Of a stretch of DNA of 64,000 nucleotides, positions 37,130-48,119 are shown piece by piece (positions within the stretch are counted from its first letter, which is position 1; each line of letters starts with the position of its first letter). Below the pieces are notes generated by a model. It worked only from the letters and a program-made list of their open reading frames with translations, searched no databases and was not told where the DNA came from. The position numbers and the translations under genes were made by a program. The stretch comes from JAUIIK01 sp963745675 (lineage in GTDB: Bacteria; Chloroflexota; Chloroflexia; Thermomicrobiales; CFX8), in the NCBI GenBank assembly GCA_963745675.1, contig CAVUYM010000027.1:124001-188000 (forward strand), in the 5' to 3' direction.

Positions 37130-39788
37130 ATGGACCGATTTTCGCTAAACGTTAAGTTCTCAGTTGCGCTGATGCTAGTTGGCGCCCTTCTATGCATTGT
37201 CGTGTATCTCGCCCTTGGTTACGTGAAATCAAACCGAGTAGACGACCTGATCTCCATTCGAAGTGATGAATTGGCAACGACCCTCGGGTCGGGAAATGCG
37301 AACGAAGAAGAGATTCGTAGCGTTGCGCGAGTTCTTGTCCAACAAGATGACCTGGAATCCATTGCGTTCGTGTCGATCCCTGCTAGCTCGAATATCGTCG
37401 CAATCTCAGGCGACGGTTCGGTGCCCCGGCTGCCGGCAGATACGGTCGCTGGCACGAAGCTGCAAGCAATCCTGGATTCAGGATCATTCGGCCCGGGATC
37501 TGGAGACGTCGAAATCCGCCCGATACTCATCGGGAATCCATTTGAGCCCCAATCCATTCAGCGCTATATCGTCGTATTCGACTTTAACAGAACTGCGCTC
37601 GCTGCGGATCTGACTTATGGCGGTACGCGAGCCATTGCGATGTTGATCGCTGCCATCGGACTTCTTATTCTTGTCTCCCATCTGGTCTTCAACCGAGTGG
37701 TGATTACGCGCCTCAATAGACTGTCACAGCTCGATGCTTTTTCAATCCGCCGTTTGGAAAGCAATCCGAGTCCTGGCTTGATTCGAGACGAAATTTCCCG
37801 TCTCCAACAACATCTGGCGAACCTGGTGATCGATTCCACCGAACACTCCGGATCAGAAGATTCGAACGAAACCTTTCTCCCAGATACGCTTCCGGACGTC
37901 TTGCTCCGAATGGATACTGATTTGTCCGTTACAGAATCGCACTTTGATTTAGCAGAGGCGCCAATTCTGACACTGAGGAACCTCTCGGATCTCCTGTCTG
38001 CAGATGTGGTCGATTACGTCGCAAAGACTGTTGAGTACCTCCAACAGGGAGACGAAGAATCGTTCGAGTTTTCAATCGGCATCAAGAGCTATTGTGGTCT
38101 CTTGCGTGCGCATGAATCGGATTTTTCGTTAGCAATTACCGAAAGCCAGCCAGAAGCACAGACGGTGACGAATCCAGCAGCTGAGGCTGCAGATGTGCTC
38201 TCTGAGCTAATGACCAGCTTGCCGGTAGGGATAATGGAGACCGATTCACGAGGCCTCCTACGTTACGCCAATCGCAATTTGTTCGGCAGCGAGCCACCAA
38301 CTGCATTGATCGGTCGATCGCTCGCAGCAATCCTGCCCGCAAACGTTTCCGAGTTTGCGGACCGAGCCATCCGAGATGCGAGAAAGAGTCGAGAATCGCA
38401 GAAGTTTGCTGTTCCTGCCGACGAACTGACGAATCGGCCCGCATATCTCAATCACGTCGTTCCCATATCAGAAGAGGATGAACTAACCTTCTTCATCCTC
38501 AGCGTTGAAGTTCCAAATACTCTTCAAGAGTCTGACTCGAAATCAGAACGGGTTGCAACGCTCGAAGAGCAACTCTGGAAACTGGAGCTTCAAGTTTCCG
38601 ATTACGAACAACAGATCGCCGAGTTATCGAAAGCGGAAAGCGATTGGGAGAATACAACTTCCAAAAGTGATTTTGCCTTAGTCGAGACTGCTGCTGAATT
38701 TGCTGATCCGATGAATCGATTACTCAGCGCCGCCAAATCCACTCGCAACGGAAAAGGTCGACAGGACACTGGATCGTCCACGAGCGACATCTGGTCCGCA
38801 GCAGTCGCCGTCGCCGAAATCCTTGACAGCAAGTTAGGAACTAATCTCATTGGCACTAGCTTAGAGCGCGAAGCCCCGTCTGAGTCGCGATTCCACCTCG
38901 CAACATTACTGGATGAACTGGCGATCATCGCAAGTTCACGAGAGAGCCCACATGGATCGCGTATCAGCGCCTTCGTTCAACCGAGCTTGCCCAAATGGTT
39001 GTACGGGAGTGTCGACGAGACCCGTATTGCAATTCTGCACATGATTTCTCTCGCTCAGCTCGTATCGGGTCGACCGGCCCTTGATTCTTGCCGCAAACCA
39101 GGAGACGAGCGAAGGGAGACTGGTTCAGGTTCGATTCGAAGTGCAGATTCCATCTCCAATCCTCAGTGACTCGGATATTGAAATGCTTCGAGGTTGTATC
39201 AGTGGGGAGGTACCCGACGATGGAATTCCCTCCGCACTCAAAGAAGTTCTTGCAGCGAGCCAGTCCCGCTCTTTTGATGCGCTAGACATCGAGCTGGTCA
39301 AAATAAATCAAGAAGCAACCGCCCTGCGTTGCTCAGCCAGTTTCGAAATTGCCGAAGAAATCGACGACGGTCACACCTGGGTACGGGGTTTGCGAACACT
39401 CATCATCCAGGGCGCAGAGGCGAAGGACACCAGTATCCAGGCGGCTCTCAGCGCGCTGGGCATCATTGGCTATGTTGTCCGAGATGAAGAAGCACTAATC
39501 GATGCGCTGAGAAGTGGCGAGGAGTACTCCAACCCTTATCGATTTGTGTTGGCAGATATTGACACCGACCGCCTGGATTCGTTCGTGGACAAGCTGTTAG
39601 ATGGTAAGGCACCGGTTGTGCTCGTTGGTAAGAAGAGTGAATCGGCGATGGTCGCGGCGATTTCGGCCGGTTACAGCGGGTATGTGACGAAACCGGTACG
39701 TCAGGTTGAACTGCTAGAAGTGATCTTGAGTACTGTCGAACCGCCAAATCGAACGTTGGAGACTTTGAATCGGGCTTCTGCTGCTTGA
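37130..39788 (+). CDS. Membrane PAS sensor with degenerate kinase and receiver domains (frameshift)
   Basis: From ATG 37130 the protein has a transmembrane helix, an extracytoplasmic sensor region, a second helix near residue 175, a PAS domain (PVGIMETDSRGLLRYANRN), and a coiled coil (about 480-510). A HisKA-like segment follows in which the H-box has become AAEFADPMNRL, with Ala in place of His. Near 39078 a one-base insertion in CCC shifts the frame; after it the text continues with LILAANQETSEGRLVQVRF, as in HATPase domains. It then enters a receiver-like domain (GLRTLIIQGAE, VLADIDTDRLDS, YVTKPVRQ) lacking the acidic pair. The two frames together make one pseudo-hybrid kinase. A start at 37070 (TTG) has less support. 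Confidence 0.72.
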
Positions 39789-39813
39789 TCGTGTCTTGTG
39801 TAGCGCGAATAGC

Positions 39814-40980
39814 CTAGCCGCTCACTGGCGCGCTTACAGTCCGCGACAAGTAGATTTTCGGGAATGTCAGCGCCGCACCTGCGAGGACGACGACAAGCAG
39901 CACCCCTGATGTGGCCACGGTGGCGGATACGCCGACTCTATCGACGATTATTCCCATCGGCAGAACAACTGCAGGCACGAGGGACCAGGTCATCATGTAG
40001 ATACTCATGACGCGACCGAACAGATGGCGTTCTGTACTCTGCATGACAAGGATGCGATTGATCGTGAGATATCCCTGGCTCGCGAACCCGACGACAGCCA
40101 GGAGAATCAGAGAAAGTAGAAACGATTGCGAGAGTGCAAATCCAGTTAGCGACAACCCGAATAGAACTCCGGCGCCTACCTGCATTCGTCCTTTGTCCGA
40201 TCTCTCAGATATGAAGGCGGCCATCAGAGAGCCAATAATCGCGCCAAATCCTACGGCTGTAAACATCAGGCCCAGTGATCGTGGACCTACGTCGAGGACA
40301 TCCTTTTGAAAGACGGGTAGAAGCTGCTGGAATGGCATCCCGAGAATGACAACTGCAAACGAAAGCAGCATAAGCGCGAGCAACTCCTTGCGCTCTACGA
40401 TGTACCTAAATCCGACGGAGAGCTCGGCAAATACACTGCCCTTGAACGAAGCGCCTCGTAAGCCTGATGGAAGACCGATCAACGTTATGGTTGCGGCTGC
40501 GTACGCAACAAAAATCGCGTAAAAAGCCAGCGTGGGATTTATCGCGATGAGAATTCCCGCCAGTGCTGGTGCGGCAACGCGATTGATGTTGCGTCCGGTC
40601 GAGTCGAGCGCGAGGGCATTTGGGATTTGGCGGTCGTCTACGAGGTCTGGGATCAGAGCTGTTCGAGTCGGCATCGTAAAGGGATGAGTAACACCCTGGA
40701 CGACACCGATGACGAAGAGATGCCAGACTTCGATGACCCCCATCTGGACGAGAATTGCATTTACGAGCGCTAGTACTGTAAGCGTCAGCTGGGATCCGAT
40801 GAGCAAACGCCGCTTGTCAAATCGATCGGCCGCGACGCCGCCAACGGGAGCCAGCACGAGCTGCGGTAGACTTCGCGCCGCTGCGACCACTCCAAGCATG
40901 AAAGCGGAGCCCGTGATGTCGTATGCAAGCCATGAGCGGGCGACGATATTGATTTGCATGGCTGACATGGAAAAGAGCAT
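39814..40980 (-). CDS. MFS transporter, paralogue of the 2975-4240 carrier
   Basis: A 388-residue major facilitator with 10-12 helices and the GGVAADRFDKRRLL loop motif. It is closely similar to the carrier at 2975-4240. Homology extends upstream of the ATG at 40980: the same frame reads GVTKTFESLAIRNFRFLWFG back to about 41055, aligned with the N-terminus of the paralogue, but without an ATG, GTG or TTG codon. The true start may therefore be CTG/ATT near 41060 or lie across a sequence error. It is divergent from a MarR regulator and is probably controlled by it; export of a toxic compound is the likely job. Confidence 0.85.
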   Translation of the reverse strand: MLFSMSAMQINIVARSWLAYDITGSAFMLGVVAAARSLPQLVLAPVGGVAADRFDKRRLLIGSQLTLTVLALVNAILVQMGVIEVWHLFVIGVVQGVTHPFTMPTRTALIPDLVDDRQIPNALALDSTGRNINRVAAPALAGILIAINPTLAFYAIFVAYAAATITLIGLPSGLRGASFKGSVFAELSVGFRYIVERKELLALMLLSFAVVILGMPFQQLLPVFQKDVLDVGPRSLGLMFTAVGFGAIIGSLMAAFISERSDKGRMQVGAGVLFGLSLTGFALSQSFLLSLILLAVVGFASQGYLTINRILVMQSTERHLFGRVMSIYMMTWSLVPAVVLPMGIIVDRVGVSATVATSGVLLVVVLAGAALTFPKIYLSRTVSAPVSG

Positions 40981-41174
40981 TCCGAACCAGAGGAATCTGA
41001 AATTGCGGATTGCCAGCGACTCGAAAGTTTTCGTAACCCCAGCGGTTATACTGTCTTTCAGACTTCTGCCTGCAATTCACGTCGGCACGGTCCCAACCGG
41101 CGTGTGGCACATACCGACCAAATGGGACTCGCTGCGAACCCTCGCGACTATGGCGAAGAATAGTACAGTATCAC

Positions 41175-41207
41175 TTCACTGTTTACCAACACTCCAATAA
41201 CGGTGAA
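41175..41207. promoter_or_regulatory. Candidate MarR operator between MFS and MarR genes
   Basis: TTCACTGTT (41175-41183) and AACGGTGAA (41199-41207) are inverted repeats matching at eight of nine positions, with centres 24 bases apart. The right arm ends 18 bases before the marR ATG. Position and symmetry suit autoregulation and control of the divergent carrier. Confidence 0.4.
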
Positions 41208-41225
41208 ACCGGATAGAATGGGATC

Positions 41226-41726
41226 ATGAACGATAGGCGCTCCGAAGAATTACTAGAAATCGCGCAACTATTTGGGCGCTCAACACGGCTCCTTGATCCG
41301 ATTCGGCTTCAGGTCTGGGATCACCTGGGTATCGCGCAGCCGCAGTTGCGTATCCTCTTTCGGGTGCGCGCCAACCCCGGAATTGATTTGCGTGGTCTAG
41401 CTGCTGAACTGAGCATCAGCCCATCTGCCGCCAGCCAGCAAGTCGATAAACTGGTCGAGCGACATCTGCTTGAGCGCCGTCCAGACCTTCGCGACCGTCG
41501 CCGGCTGCAACTCACTCTGACCGACCTTGGCACATCGGCGACACGAGCAATTTCCAGTGCTGCGATCGATTACGTTGTCTCGCTGATTTCGGATCTCGAT
41601 GACGAAGAGCTTGCGACGCTCAAACGCGTTCTTGAGACATTCATCAATGCTGCTACTGAAGCTCCACCCCCTTCGCTCATGCAATTCGATGATTCGGACC
41701 TCGCTGAGCTTCAGCTTCAACGCTAA
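41226..41726 (+). CDS. MarR family transcriptional regulator
   Basis: A 166-residue winged-helix regulator. The recognition region LAAELSISPSAASQQVDKLVERHLLERRPDLRDRRRLQLTLT (residues about 60-100) carries the hallmark D-x-R-DRR wing motif of MarR proteins, and flanking helices form the dimer interface. It is transcribed divergently from the MFS carrier at 39814-40980, the usual arrangement for an efflux pump and its ligand-responsive repressor. Its stop overlaps that of the convergent second MFS gene by 4 bases. Confidence 0.93.
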   Translation: MNDRRSEELLEIAQLFGRSTRLLDPIRLQVWDHLGIAQPQLRILFRVRANPGIDLRGLAAELSISPSAASQQVDKLVERHLLERRPDLRDRRRLQLTLTDLGTSATRAISSAAIDYVVSLISDLDDEELATLKRVLETFINAATEAPPPSLMQFDDSDLAELQLQR

Positions 41727-42967
41727 GTAGCACCCTGCCGTTCAGGGTGCGCGAAGCCAATTGTTATCGCTCCACCAATGACGAGTACAACCATCACCAA
41801 GAGCGGAATCGCGTAAGAGCCAGTCCAGTCGTGCATCGCAGAAAGCGGTAACGGGCCGATCGCCGCAGCCGAGATGCTGATCATGACAGCAGATCCCTGG
41901 ATGCGCCCAAGACCGTGCCGTCCGTACAAGTGGGCCCATGTCACACCATTCACTATCTGCCAGCTGCCACCTGAAATTCCAAGTAGCACAGCGTAGAAGA
42001 ACGCCATTGCAGGTGTTGAAACGATCTGGATGAAAAAAAGTGCAACGATGAGCACAAGCAGATTGAAGCGCACAAGTTTGACCGGACCGATTCGGTCTAC
42101 GAGTGGGCCAGCTATCATCGCTGTCACCGCCGACGTGGCCGCCATCACCGGAAATACGAACGCTGCAACATCGGCGCTCAGCCCGCGTTCTCCAAAGATC
42201 GACGTTTGATGGAAGATGATCGCCGTCACGACGAGCGATGGTGTGGCGAGAGGAAGCGCGATCAACCAGAAGGTCGGGGATGAAAAAACTTTGCGGCTGT
42301 CGCGCTCCAAGGGGTCTCCAGATGTCGTCGGCCGCTCATCTTCAGGCGGATGATCTAGCCCGTCGGGGTAAAGTCCCATATCCTCCGGTGCGTTTCGAAC
42401 GAATATCAGCACGCCCGGAATCACCAGGACCCAGACCATAACTCCAAGCACGATGTATGCTTCTCGCCACCCAATTGAATCAATAAGCAAGCGCCCCAAC
42501 GGAGGGATGATGGCGTTGGAGGCCGCGAATCCTAATCCCATTATTGCCATCGCCTTTCCGCGGCGAGTGACGAACCAGGTCGCGGTGAGTAACGTAGCGT
42601 TAATTGGAAGCGAACCCTGCCCCAGCGCTCGTAACGCCGCAAACGCCAGAAAAAACTGGAATCCTCCAACCGCAACTGCCATACCGAAACAGGCAAAACC
42701 CATCAGCGCCGCGACGATCACCGCCATAGTACGAGGACCGAATCGGTCGGCGAGCCGGCTTACGCCCACTACCATGATGGCGCTGACTCCTGTGCCAATG
42801 GCATAGAGCAGCGAAACGCGAGTTCGAGTCAGGTTCGTGTCGTCAATTATGGAATCGAGGAAAACCGAAAATCCATAGGATTGGCCCGGTCCGGAGCTAA
42901 ACGCGATGAGTCCGCCGATCAGCACTATCATCCAGCCATAGAACGGCCGCGTACCTAATCGTCGCAC
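41723..42967 (-). CDS. MFS transporter, OFA/MCT-like
   Basis: A 414-residue carrier with about 12 helices. The N-terminus RPFYGWMIVLIGGLIAFSSGPGQSYGFSVF is typical of the oxalate:formate antiporter and monocarboxylate transporter group, and SRLADRFGPR is the loop 2-3 motif. A hydrophilic central loop (NAPEDMGLYPDG) is also typical. Substrates in this group are monocarboxylates or related anions. It is unrelated in detail to the two EntS-like carriers of the window. Confidence 0.88.
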   Translation of the reverse strand: MRRLGTRPFYGWMIVLIGGLIAFSSGPGQSYGFSVFLDSIIDDTNLTRTRVSLLYAIGTGVSAIMVVGVSRLADRFGPRTMAVIVAALMGFACFGMAVAVGGFQFFLAFAALRALGQGSLPINATLLTATWFVTRRGKAMAIMGLGFAASNAIIPPLGRLLIDSIGWREAYIVLGVMVWVLVIPGVLIFVRNAPEDMGLYPDGLDHPPEDERPTTSGDPLERDSRKVFSSPTFWLIALPLATPSLVVTAIIFHQTSIFGERGLSADVAAFVFPVMAATSAVTAMIAGPLVDRIGPVKLVRFNLLVLIVALFFIQIVSTPAMAFFYAVLLGISGGSWQIVNGVTWAHLYGRHGLGRIQGSAVMISISAAAIGPLPLSAMHDWTGSYAIPLLVMVVLVIGGAITIGFAHPERQGAT

Positions 42968-43121
42968 TGCATTGCAATCCTCTATTCCGAGTTCATTTAG
43001 TCGTGTACCAAATATCTACGACCCTATTCTAGAGCGAATCGGTTGATCGATTTTCGTATGACCACTCAAGAAACTTCAATTCGCGTCGCTCGGGATCGTT
43101 CCCTGCAGAGGAGCAGCAATC

Positions 43122-44471
43122 ATGAAATCCAGGGCAATTGTGGTCGGCGTTTTGCCGGTCGCGACTGTCGCCCAACTCACATCGAGCGCATTTGCGGGCA
43201 GCGGCGAAGCTGAGTTCGCATTTCAAAAAACATTGCAGCGTACCGATCTACCTGTATCTTCAGGATCTGCACTACGCACCTGGATATGGGGCACTGAGCC
43301 GGTCACACCTGTCATGATCGAGCAATATGCCGAGGCTCCAGGTGGTGCGCGGCCGGAGCAGTATTATGACAAATCATGAATGGAACTCACTGACGCCAAT
43401 GCGGACTCGGATTCAATCTGGTACGTCACGAATGGGCTGCTCGTCATGGAACTCATGACCGGTCGACTTCAGCTCGGAGACAACATCTTTGACGAGCACT
43501 CACCCGCCGTTGTGAATATTGCCGGTGATGCATCCGATCCATCTGGACCCACCTACGAATCCATTGCAGCGATCAGAGAGGAACCCGCAGCGACAGTAGG
43601 AGACATCCTGAATCAGCGTATCTCGCGATCCGGAACGATCTCAATCGATGCCTCGCTCGCAGATCGGGGAATTCGAGCCGCGGTTGTCGTTGAGGAATCC
43701 GGGCATTCTATCGCCCAACCATTTTGGGAGTTTATGAACTCAACCGGTGCAGTCTCTATCAATGGCGAGCTCACCAGTGCTGCGCTGTTCCCAAATCCAT
43801 TCTTTGCAACCGGCTTTCCCACCGCGGAGCCCTACTGGGCAGATGTCAGCGTCGGAGGTGAGACGAAGCTCGTCTTGCTGCAGTGTTTTGAGCGGCGATG
43901 TTTGACCTATACGCCGGACAATGTACCGGAATGGCGAGTCGAGGCGGGAAATGTTGGGTTGCACTATCTCGCGTGGAGGTATTCGGGTTCTAGTCCCTAT
44001 CCAGACCCCGTACCGGACGACTGCGTGGCAGGAAGCGGGCCAAGGTACGCCGGCCAAAACCTGGATCAGCCTGTGTTCATCTCTCAGGATCTTGTGTGTG
44101 CAGATTTCAGCAATTCAACCGTGGCTCAAGGAAACTTTTCCGAGGCGGATGCCTACAAAGCAGACTTTAGCGGCGCGATTTTACAACAGCCCATTTTCCG
44201 AAATACAAACTTGGACTTCGCTCTTTTCGTCAGTGCGACGCTTGTTCAACCAGCGTTCGATGGGACGAGCGCGGCGGGAGCAGATTTTAGGGACGCCTTA
44301 CTCTCTCAACCGGGATTCAATGATGCCAACCTGCTCGGCGCGGACATGGCAACCACTACATTAGTGGAGCCTCAATTCATCAATACGGTTTGCCCGGATA
44401 GCACGAATAGTGACGACAATAGTGGTACCTGCATCGGGCACCTGGAGGCGATCCCGCCGCCGACATTTTGA
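43122..44471 (+). pseudogene. Secreted pentapeptide-repeat protein with in-frame TGA
   Basis: An N-terminal signal sequence (MKSRAIVVGVLPVATVAQLTSSAFAG) opens a frame that meets TGA at 43377-43379 after QYYDKS and continues in the same frame from ATG 43380 as MELTDANADSDSIWYVTNGLLVMEL. Related secreted proteins read DKxRME here, so TGA most simply replaces an Arg codon (CGA). The downstream part has a beta-rich domain (about 85-300) and a C-terminal pentapeptide-like coil (CADFSNSTVAQGNF, ADFSGAILQQPIF). Function is unknown. Reinitiation at 43380 would give a cytoplasmic form without signal peptide. Confidence 0.65.
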
Positions 44472-44521
44472 AGATTCTATGGTCTACTTTCCCCGAAACA
44501 CCGTGAAAGCTGAAGCACTGG

Positions 44522-45170
44522 CTAAATTCGCTTCGCGAGATGGAATACGACCAAATGGGAATTTGTCGCGCACCGGCTCGGATAATTTCCAATGACCTGG
44601 GCGACGCCATCGATAAAATTTGTCCGCTTCGGTTTGGGCTGCGCAATGTGGTCTGACAATGTCCAGAGCAGATCGCTGTAGCTCTCGGCTGTGTGGACGA
44701 CATCCTGTCGATCGCGACGAACGATGACCTCATGGAATAGGCTTGTCGCCGCGATTTCCTTTTCCAAAGTTTCGACGTCTTCGGGTTTCGGTAGCCTGTG
44801 TTTATTATCTGGCGCATCCGGATCGTACGATCCCGGATCGAGCGGTACGTTTTCAAACTCACCGATTTCGACCGTGGCGTTCGGGTTCTGTGCGAGGTTG
44901 CTGCGAGCCTCTCTCGCAAGATCCGCGCCTAGCTCAATTCCGTGAATTGAACAATCCGCGCTCCGCTAGCGGTAATGTTGCCTTGCCCGTACCTGGACCA
45001 ATCTCGAGAATTCTTGAGCGATTGTCGATGCCAGTCAGTTCAATGAGGTCGTCGAATAGTTCATCGGGATAGCCAGGTCTCGCCCGGTGATAGCGAGCGG
45101 CGGCCGAATTGAAGGTCTCTCTCAGCAGGTGCTGCTTCACGAAAACCGCCCGATCCTGACCGTTGCCCAA
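44522..45170 (-). pseudogene. SAM methyltransferase remnant (frameshift and internal deletion)
   Basis: The 5' part from TTG 45170 encodes FNSAAARYHRARPGYPDELF and the cofactor motif ILEIGPGTGKATLPLAERG of class I methyltransferases. A one-base shift near 44945 is needed to continue with GIELGADLAREARSNLA and VEIGEFENVPL. The text then jumps to PEDVETLEKEIAATSLF and YSDLLWTLSDH, which belong near the C-terminus of this family, so about 100 codons of the catalytic middle are missing. It starts 10 bases after the stop of the gamma-glutamyltransferase gene. The deletion cannot be a sequencing indel, so this gene is truly decayed. Confidence 0.75.
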
Positions 45171-45179
45171 CTGTCGATA

Positions 45180-46919
45180 CTACCAGCCGATTGCGTAAGC
45201 CAGCCGCCGTCGGATCAGCCGCCCCGATCAGGAAGCCCAGCTCTGGATCACGAACAATTGCGCATACTGATCCCGCTGGCGCCGCAAGCTGTGGCCAGAG
45301 TTGTACGTCGTGACCGCGCTGACGCAGTTCGTCGATAGTGGATGCCGGAATGCGTGCTTCCGCATAGGTTAGCCCCGGCGTGTATGGGTGAGGGTGGCTG
45401 GAGCGCGGGAACGAATATGTCGCAACGCGTGGAGCCTCTACCGCCTCCTGCGGATTCATCTGATGATCGAGTAAATTCACCAGGAACTGGACCATAGCTT
45501 GTGGCTGTGTATCGTTGCCGGGCGTGCCATAGGGAGCGAAGATAGCTCCATCCTTCAACACCATTCCGGGATTCGGTGTGAGGCGCGGGCGTTTCCCCGG
45601 AGCGACCGCTGATGGATGATTCGGATCCAGCCAGGATTGACTGCCGCGGCTCGAAATGGCGAAACCCAGCCCAGGAATTATCGGAGAGCCGCCGAAATCC
45701 ATCGCTCGGCGTCGCAGCCATGGCGTTACCCGCGCTATCTATTACGCACAGAAAGCTCGTATCTGGTTCCACAGCAGCTGCGAACGCACTCGGGAGACGG
45801 CGTGCTGCTACATCACCACGGCCCATGAATTGCCAGGGATTACCAGCTTCAGGCATGCCAGGCGAAGCTTTATGCAGGCGAATGCGATCGCGCCATTGAG
45901 CAGCATATCCGCGACTCAACAACCCCTCAATTGGAACGTCTATGAAATTCGGATCGCCCACAAATTGTTCGCGATCAGCGAATGCAGCCTTGAGCGCTTC
46001 AATGATGAAATGGAGCGAGTCGGTGGAGTTTGCTCCCAGACTCGCCAGATCATAGCCTTCGAGGATCGACAGCGTTTCAAGTGCTACCGGCCCCTGACAC
46101 CATGCGGCGCAACCATAAACATCATGACCACGGTAGTTCACCGATGGTGGTTCATCGTCAATCTCGACCGAGAAGTTCGCAAGATCGTCTCTCGTCATCC
46201 AGCCATCGTTCGCGCTCATGAAGCTAGCGATCTGCTCCGCCACGTCACCTTTGTAGAAGTGATCGCGGGCAGCTTGAATGCCATCTTCGCGAGATCCCCC
46301 CGTACTTCGCTCTACATCGCCGAGCGCTTTGAGGGTGGCAGCCAGTTCGGGTTGTCTAAGACGAGTTCCCACAGTCGGAACATCCCCATCGTTGAGAAAG
46401 ATTCCCGCAGAGGCTGGCCAGGCTGCGAGCTGCTGTGCCGCTTCTACGATGCTGGCGTGCAGGAACGGGTAGATCGCGAAACCTTCAGCGGCTAGCTCAA
46501 TGGCTGATTCCGATACTTCGCGGAAGGTCATCGTGCCCCATCTCGAGAGCACGGTTAGCCAGGTATCGACCGCTGCCGGCATGACGCAGCGTCGCAATCC
46601 AGGCGGGAAGGAGTTGTCACACTCATCGATGAAATAGTTAATGTCGGTTGCGGCGGGCCAGTACCCCAGACCGGAGACGGTCGAGACACTTGCCGGAAGC
46701 TGCGTCATATATCATCGCTGGTGCGACTCCTCCAATGTTCGTCATATCAGGTTGGAGCACATTGATGCACAGTCCGGCCGCGACGCCTGCATCGAACGCG
46801 TTACCGCCTCGTTCCAGGATCCGTATCGCAGCCAAGGTTGCAAGGTAGTGGCCTGTGCTCGCCATATGCTTCGAGCCAACGATCGGAGGGCGATAGGACG
46901 TTGGGGAAGGAAATGACAT
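45180..46919 (-). pseudogene. Gamma-glutamyltransferase family protein, three frameshifts
   Basis: The N-terminus has MASTGHYLATLAAIRILERGGNAFDAGVA and NIGGVAPAMIYD, diagnostic for the gamma-glutamyltransferase/cephalosporin acylase Ntn-hydrolase family. Shifts of one base near 46687 (extra T), 45705 and 45210 (extra A) are needed to keep the family sequence. They rejoin VSTVSGLGYWPAA, GFGGSPIIPGLGFAISSRGS and finally the family C-terminus LAYAIGW before TAG 45180. The catalytic Thr is likely in EPDTSFLCVIDSAGN. The enzyme hydrolyses or transfers gamma-glutamyl groups, or acts as an acylase. About 580 codons in total, the normal length. Confidence 0.8.
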
Positions 46920-46937
46920 GATTTGACCTTTTCGCGC

Positions 46938-48033
46938 TTAGACTTGTGCGGCGACTCGAGCGGGAAGTTGGAAGACTCTTCTCGCAGTCTCAGAAAAGAC
47001 ATTTCTCGCCATTTCAAGTGGCATTCGAGGCAGCGATAACTCAGGCGAATCAAAGTCCCAGTGAGGATAGTCAGAAGCAAACATGAGCGTATTACTGGCA
47101 TCGGCCCATTCGAATATCGTCATCAACTTGTTCTGCGGAGACGGCAGCTCCATAGGCTGCGAGGTGAAGGTGCAGTGTTCGAGCACGTATTCACTCGGCG
47201 CTTTCAGTACCCAGGGAGTCTGGTTTCGGAGACCCTTCCAGTCCGCGTCCAGTCTCCAGAGGTAGGTTGGCAACCAGGTATAGCCGCCTTCGACGAAGAC
47301 CACGTTCAGGTCCGGATATCGTTCAAATAGACCTTCGAACACCATACTCGCGATATGGGCCATATAGCCCATTGGGCGAGATTGTCGGTGTTCTACGTAG
47401 TAGGAAGGATGTCCTGCAGGCGTCGGCGTACCGTTGATCCCAGTGCCTTCGCTGCCCGTATGCATGACGAGCGGCAACGAGTGCCGTGCAAGTGCGTCAT
47501 AAATCGGATCGTAGATGCGGTTGCCATATGGATGCTGGGTCCCATTCGCAACCAGCACCCCAACGATGTCGTCCCGGCCGGCATAGCGGTCGATTTCTTC
47601 AGCACTCCGTTGTGGAGACTGTGTCGGGACGATCAGCAGGCCCCGAAGCCTGCTATCGTGCTCCAGCCAGGACTCGATCATCAATTCGTTGTATGCGCGA
47701 GCCAGATCGGCCGCGTAGTCAACATCGGGTAGGGTTCCGATCGGTCGAATCTCCTGGCCGAGCAAGAATTGCGTATTCAATTGGATAAACATCAAGCAGT
47801 TGTTCCCGCATCAGATCGAGGTCCGAGCCCACCATCGCGCCGTCATCCGGCCATGAATCGTGCCGATAGCCTCGGTCTCCGCCATTCAAATGACCGACCG
47901 ACGGCAGTCGGAGGCCAAACGCTTCGATATCCCGTCGGCGAGCTGTGGATAGGTAGGGAAATAGATCCTTCACACTTGAAAGACGCTGATGAACATCACA
48001 ATCGATGATCGTCTCGATTTGGTTCGTTGACAT
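46938..48033 (-). CDS. Amidohydrolase family 2 protein (one frameshift)
   Basis: A metal-dependent TIM-barrel hydrolase/decarboxylase of the amidohydrolase_2 (ACMSD-like) group. From ATG 48033 it reads ETIIDCDVHQRL (metal-binding DxH). A one-base shift near 47765 then joins PIEYAIL to LGQEIRPIGTLPDVDYAAD; after it come LPLVMHTGSEG, FERYPDLNVVFVEGG and FASDYPHWDFDSP, all expected metal or active-site regions. Total about 364 residues, the family norm. It lies between the gamma-glutamyltransferase and a Rieske protein on the same strand, which suggests breakdown of an aromatic or amide compound. Confidence 0.8.
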
Positions 48034-48119
48034 CGGTAGGACTTCCAATCTGAGGAGGCTAGGCCGGGGATGCCGGCGCTTAAACGTGGACGACGACCCA
48101 GCCGTCTTCAACTGTTACT

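Noticed and set aside
4437..43379. UGA reassigned to an amino acid throughout the genome
   Set aside because: The two internal UGA codons fall at a Cys and an Arg position, and many other genes end normally in TGA.
44380..44919. 179-codon minus frame over the pentapeptide gene end and methyltransferase remnant
   Set aside because: Shadow frame; the methyltransferase motifs lie in other frames.
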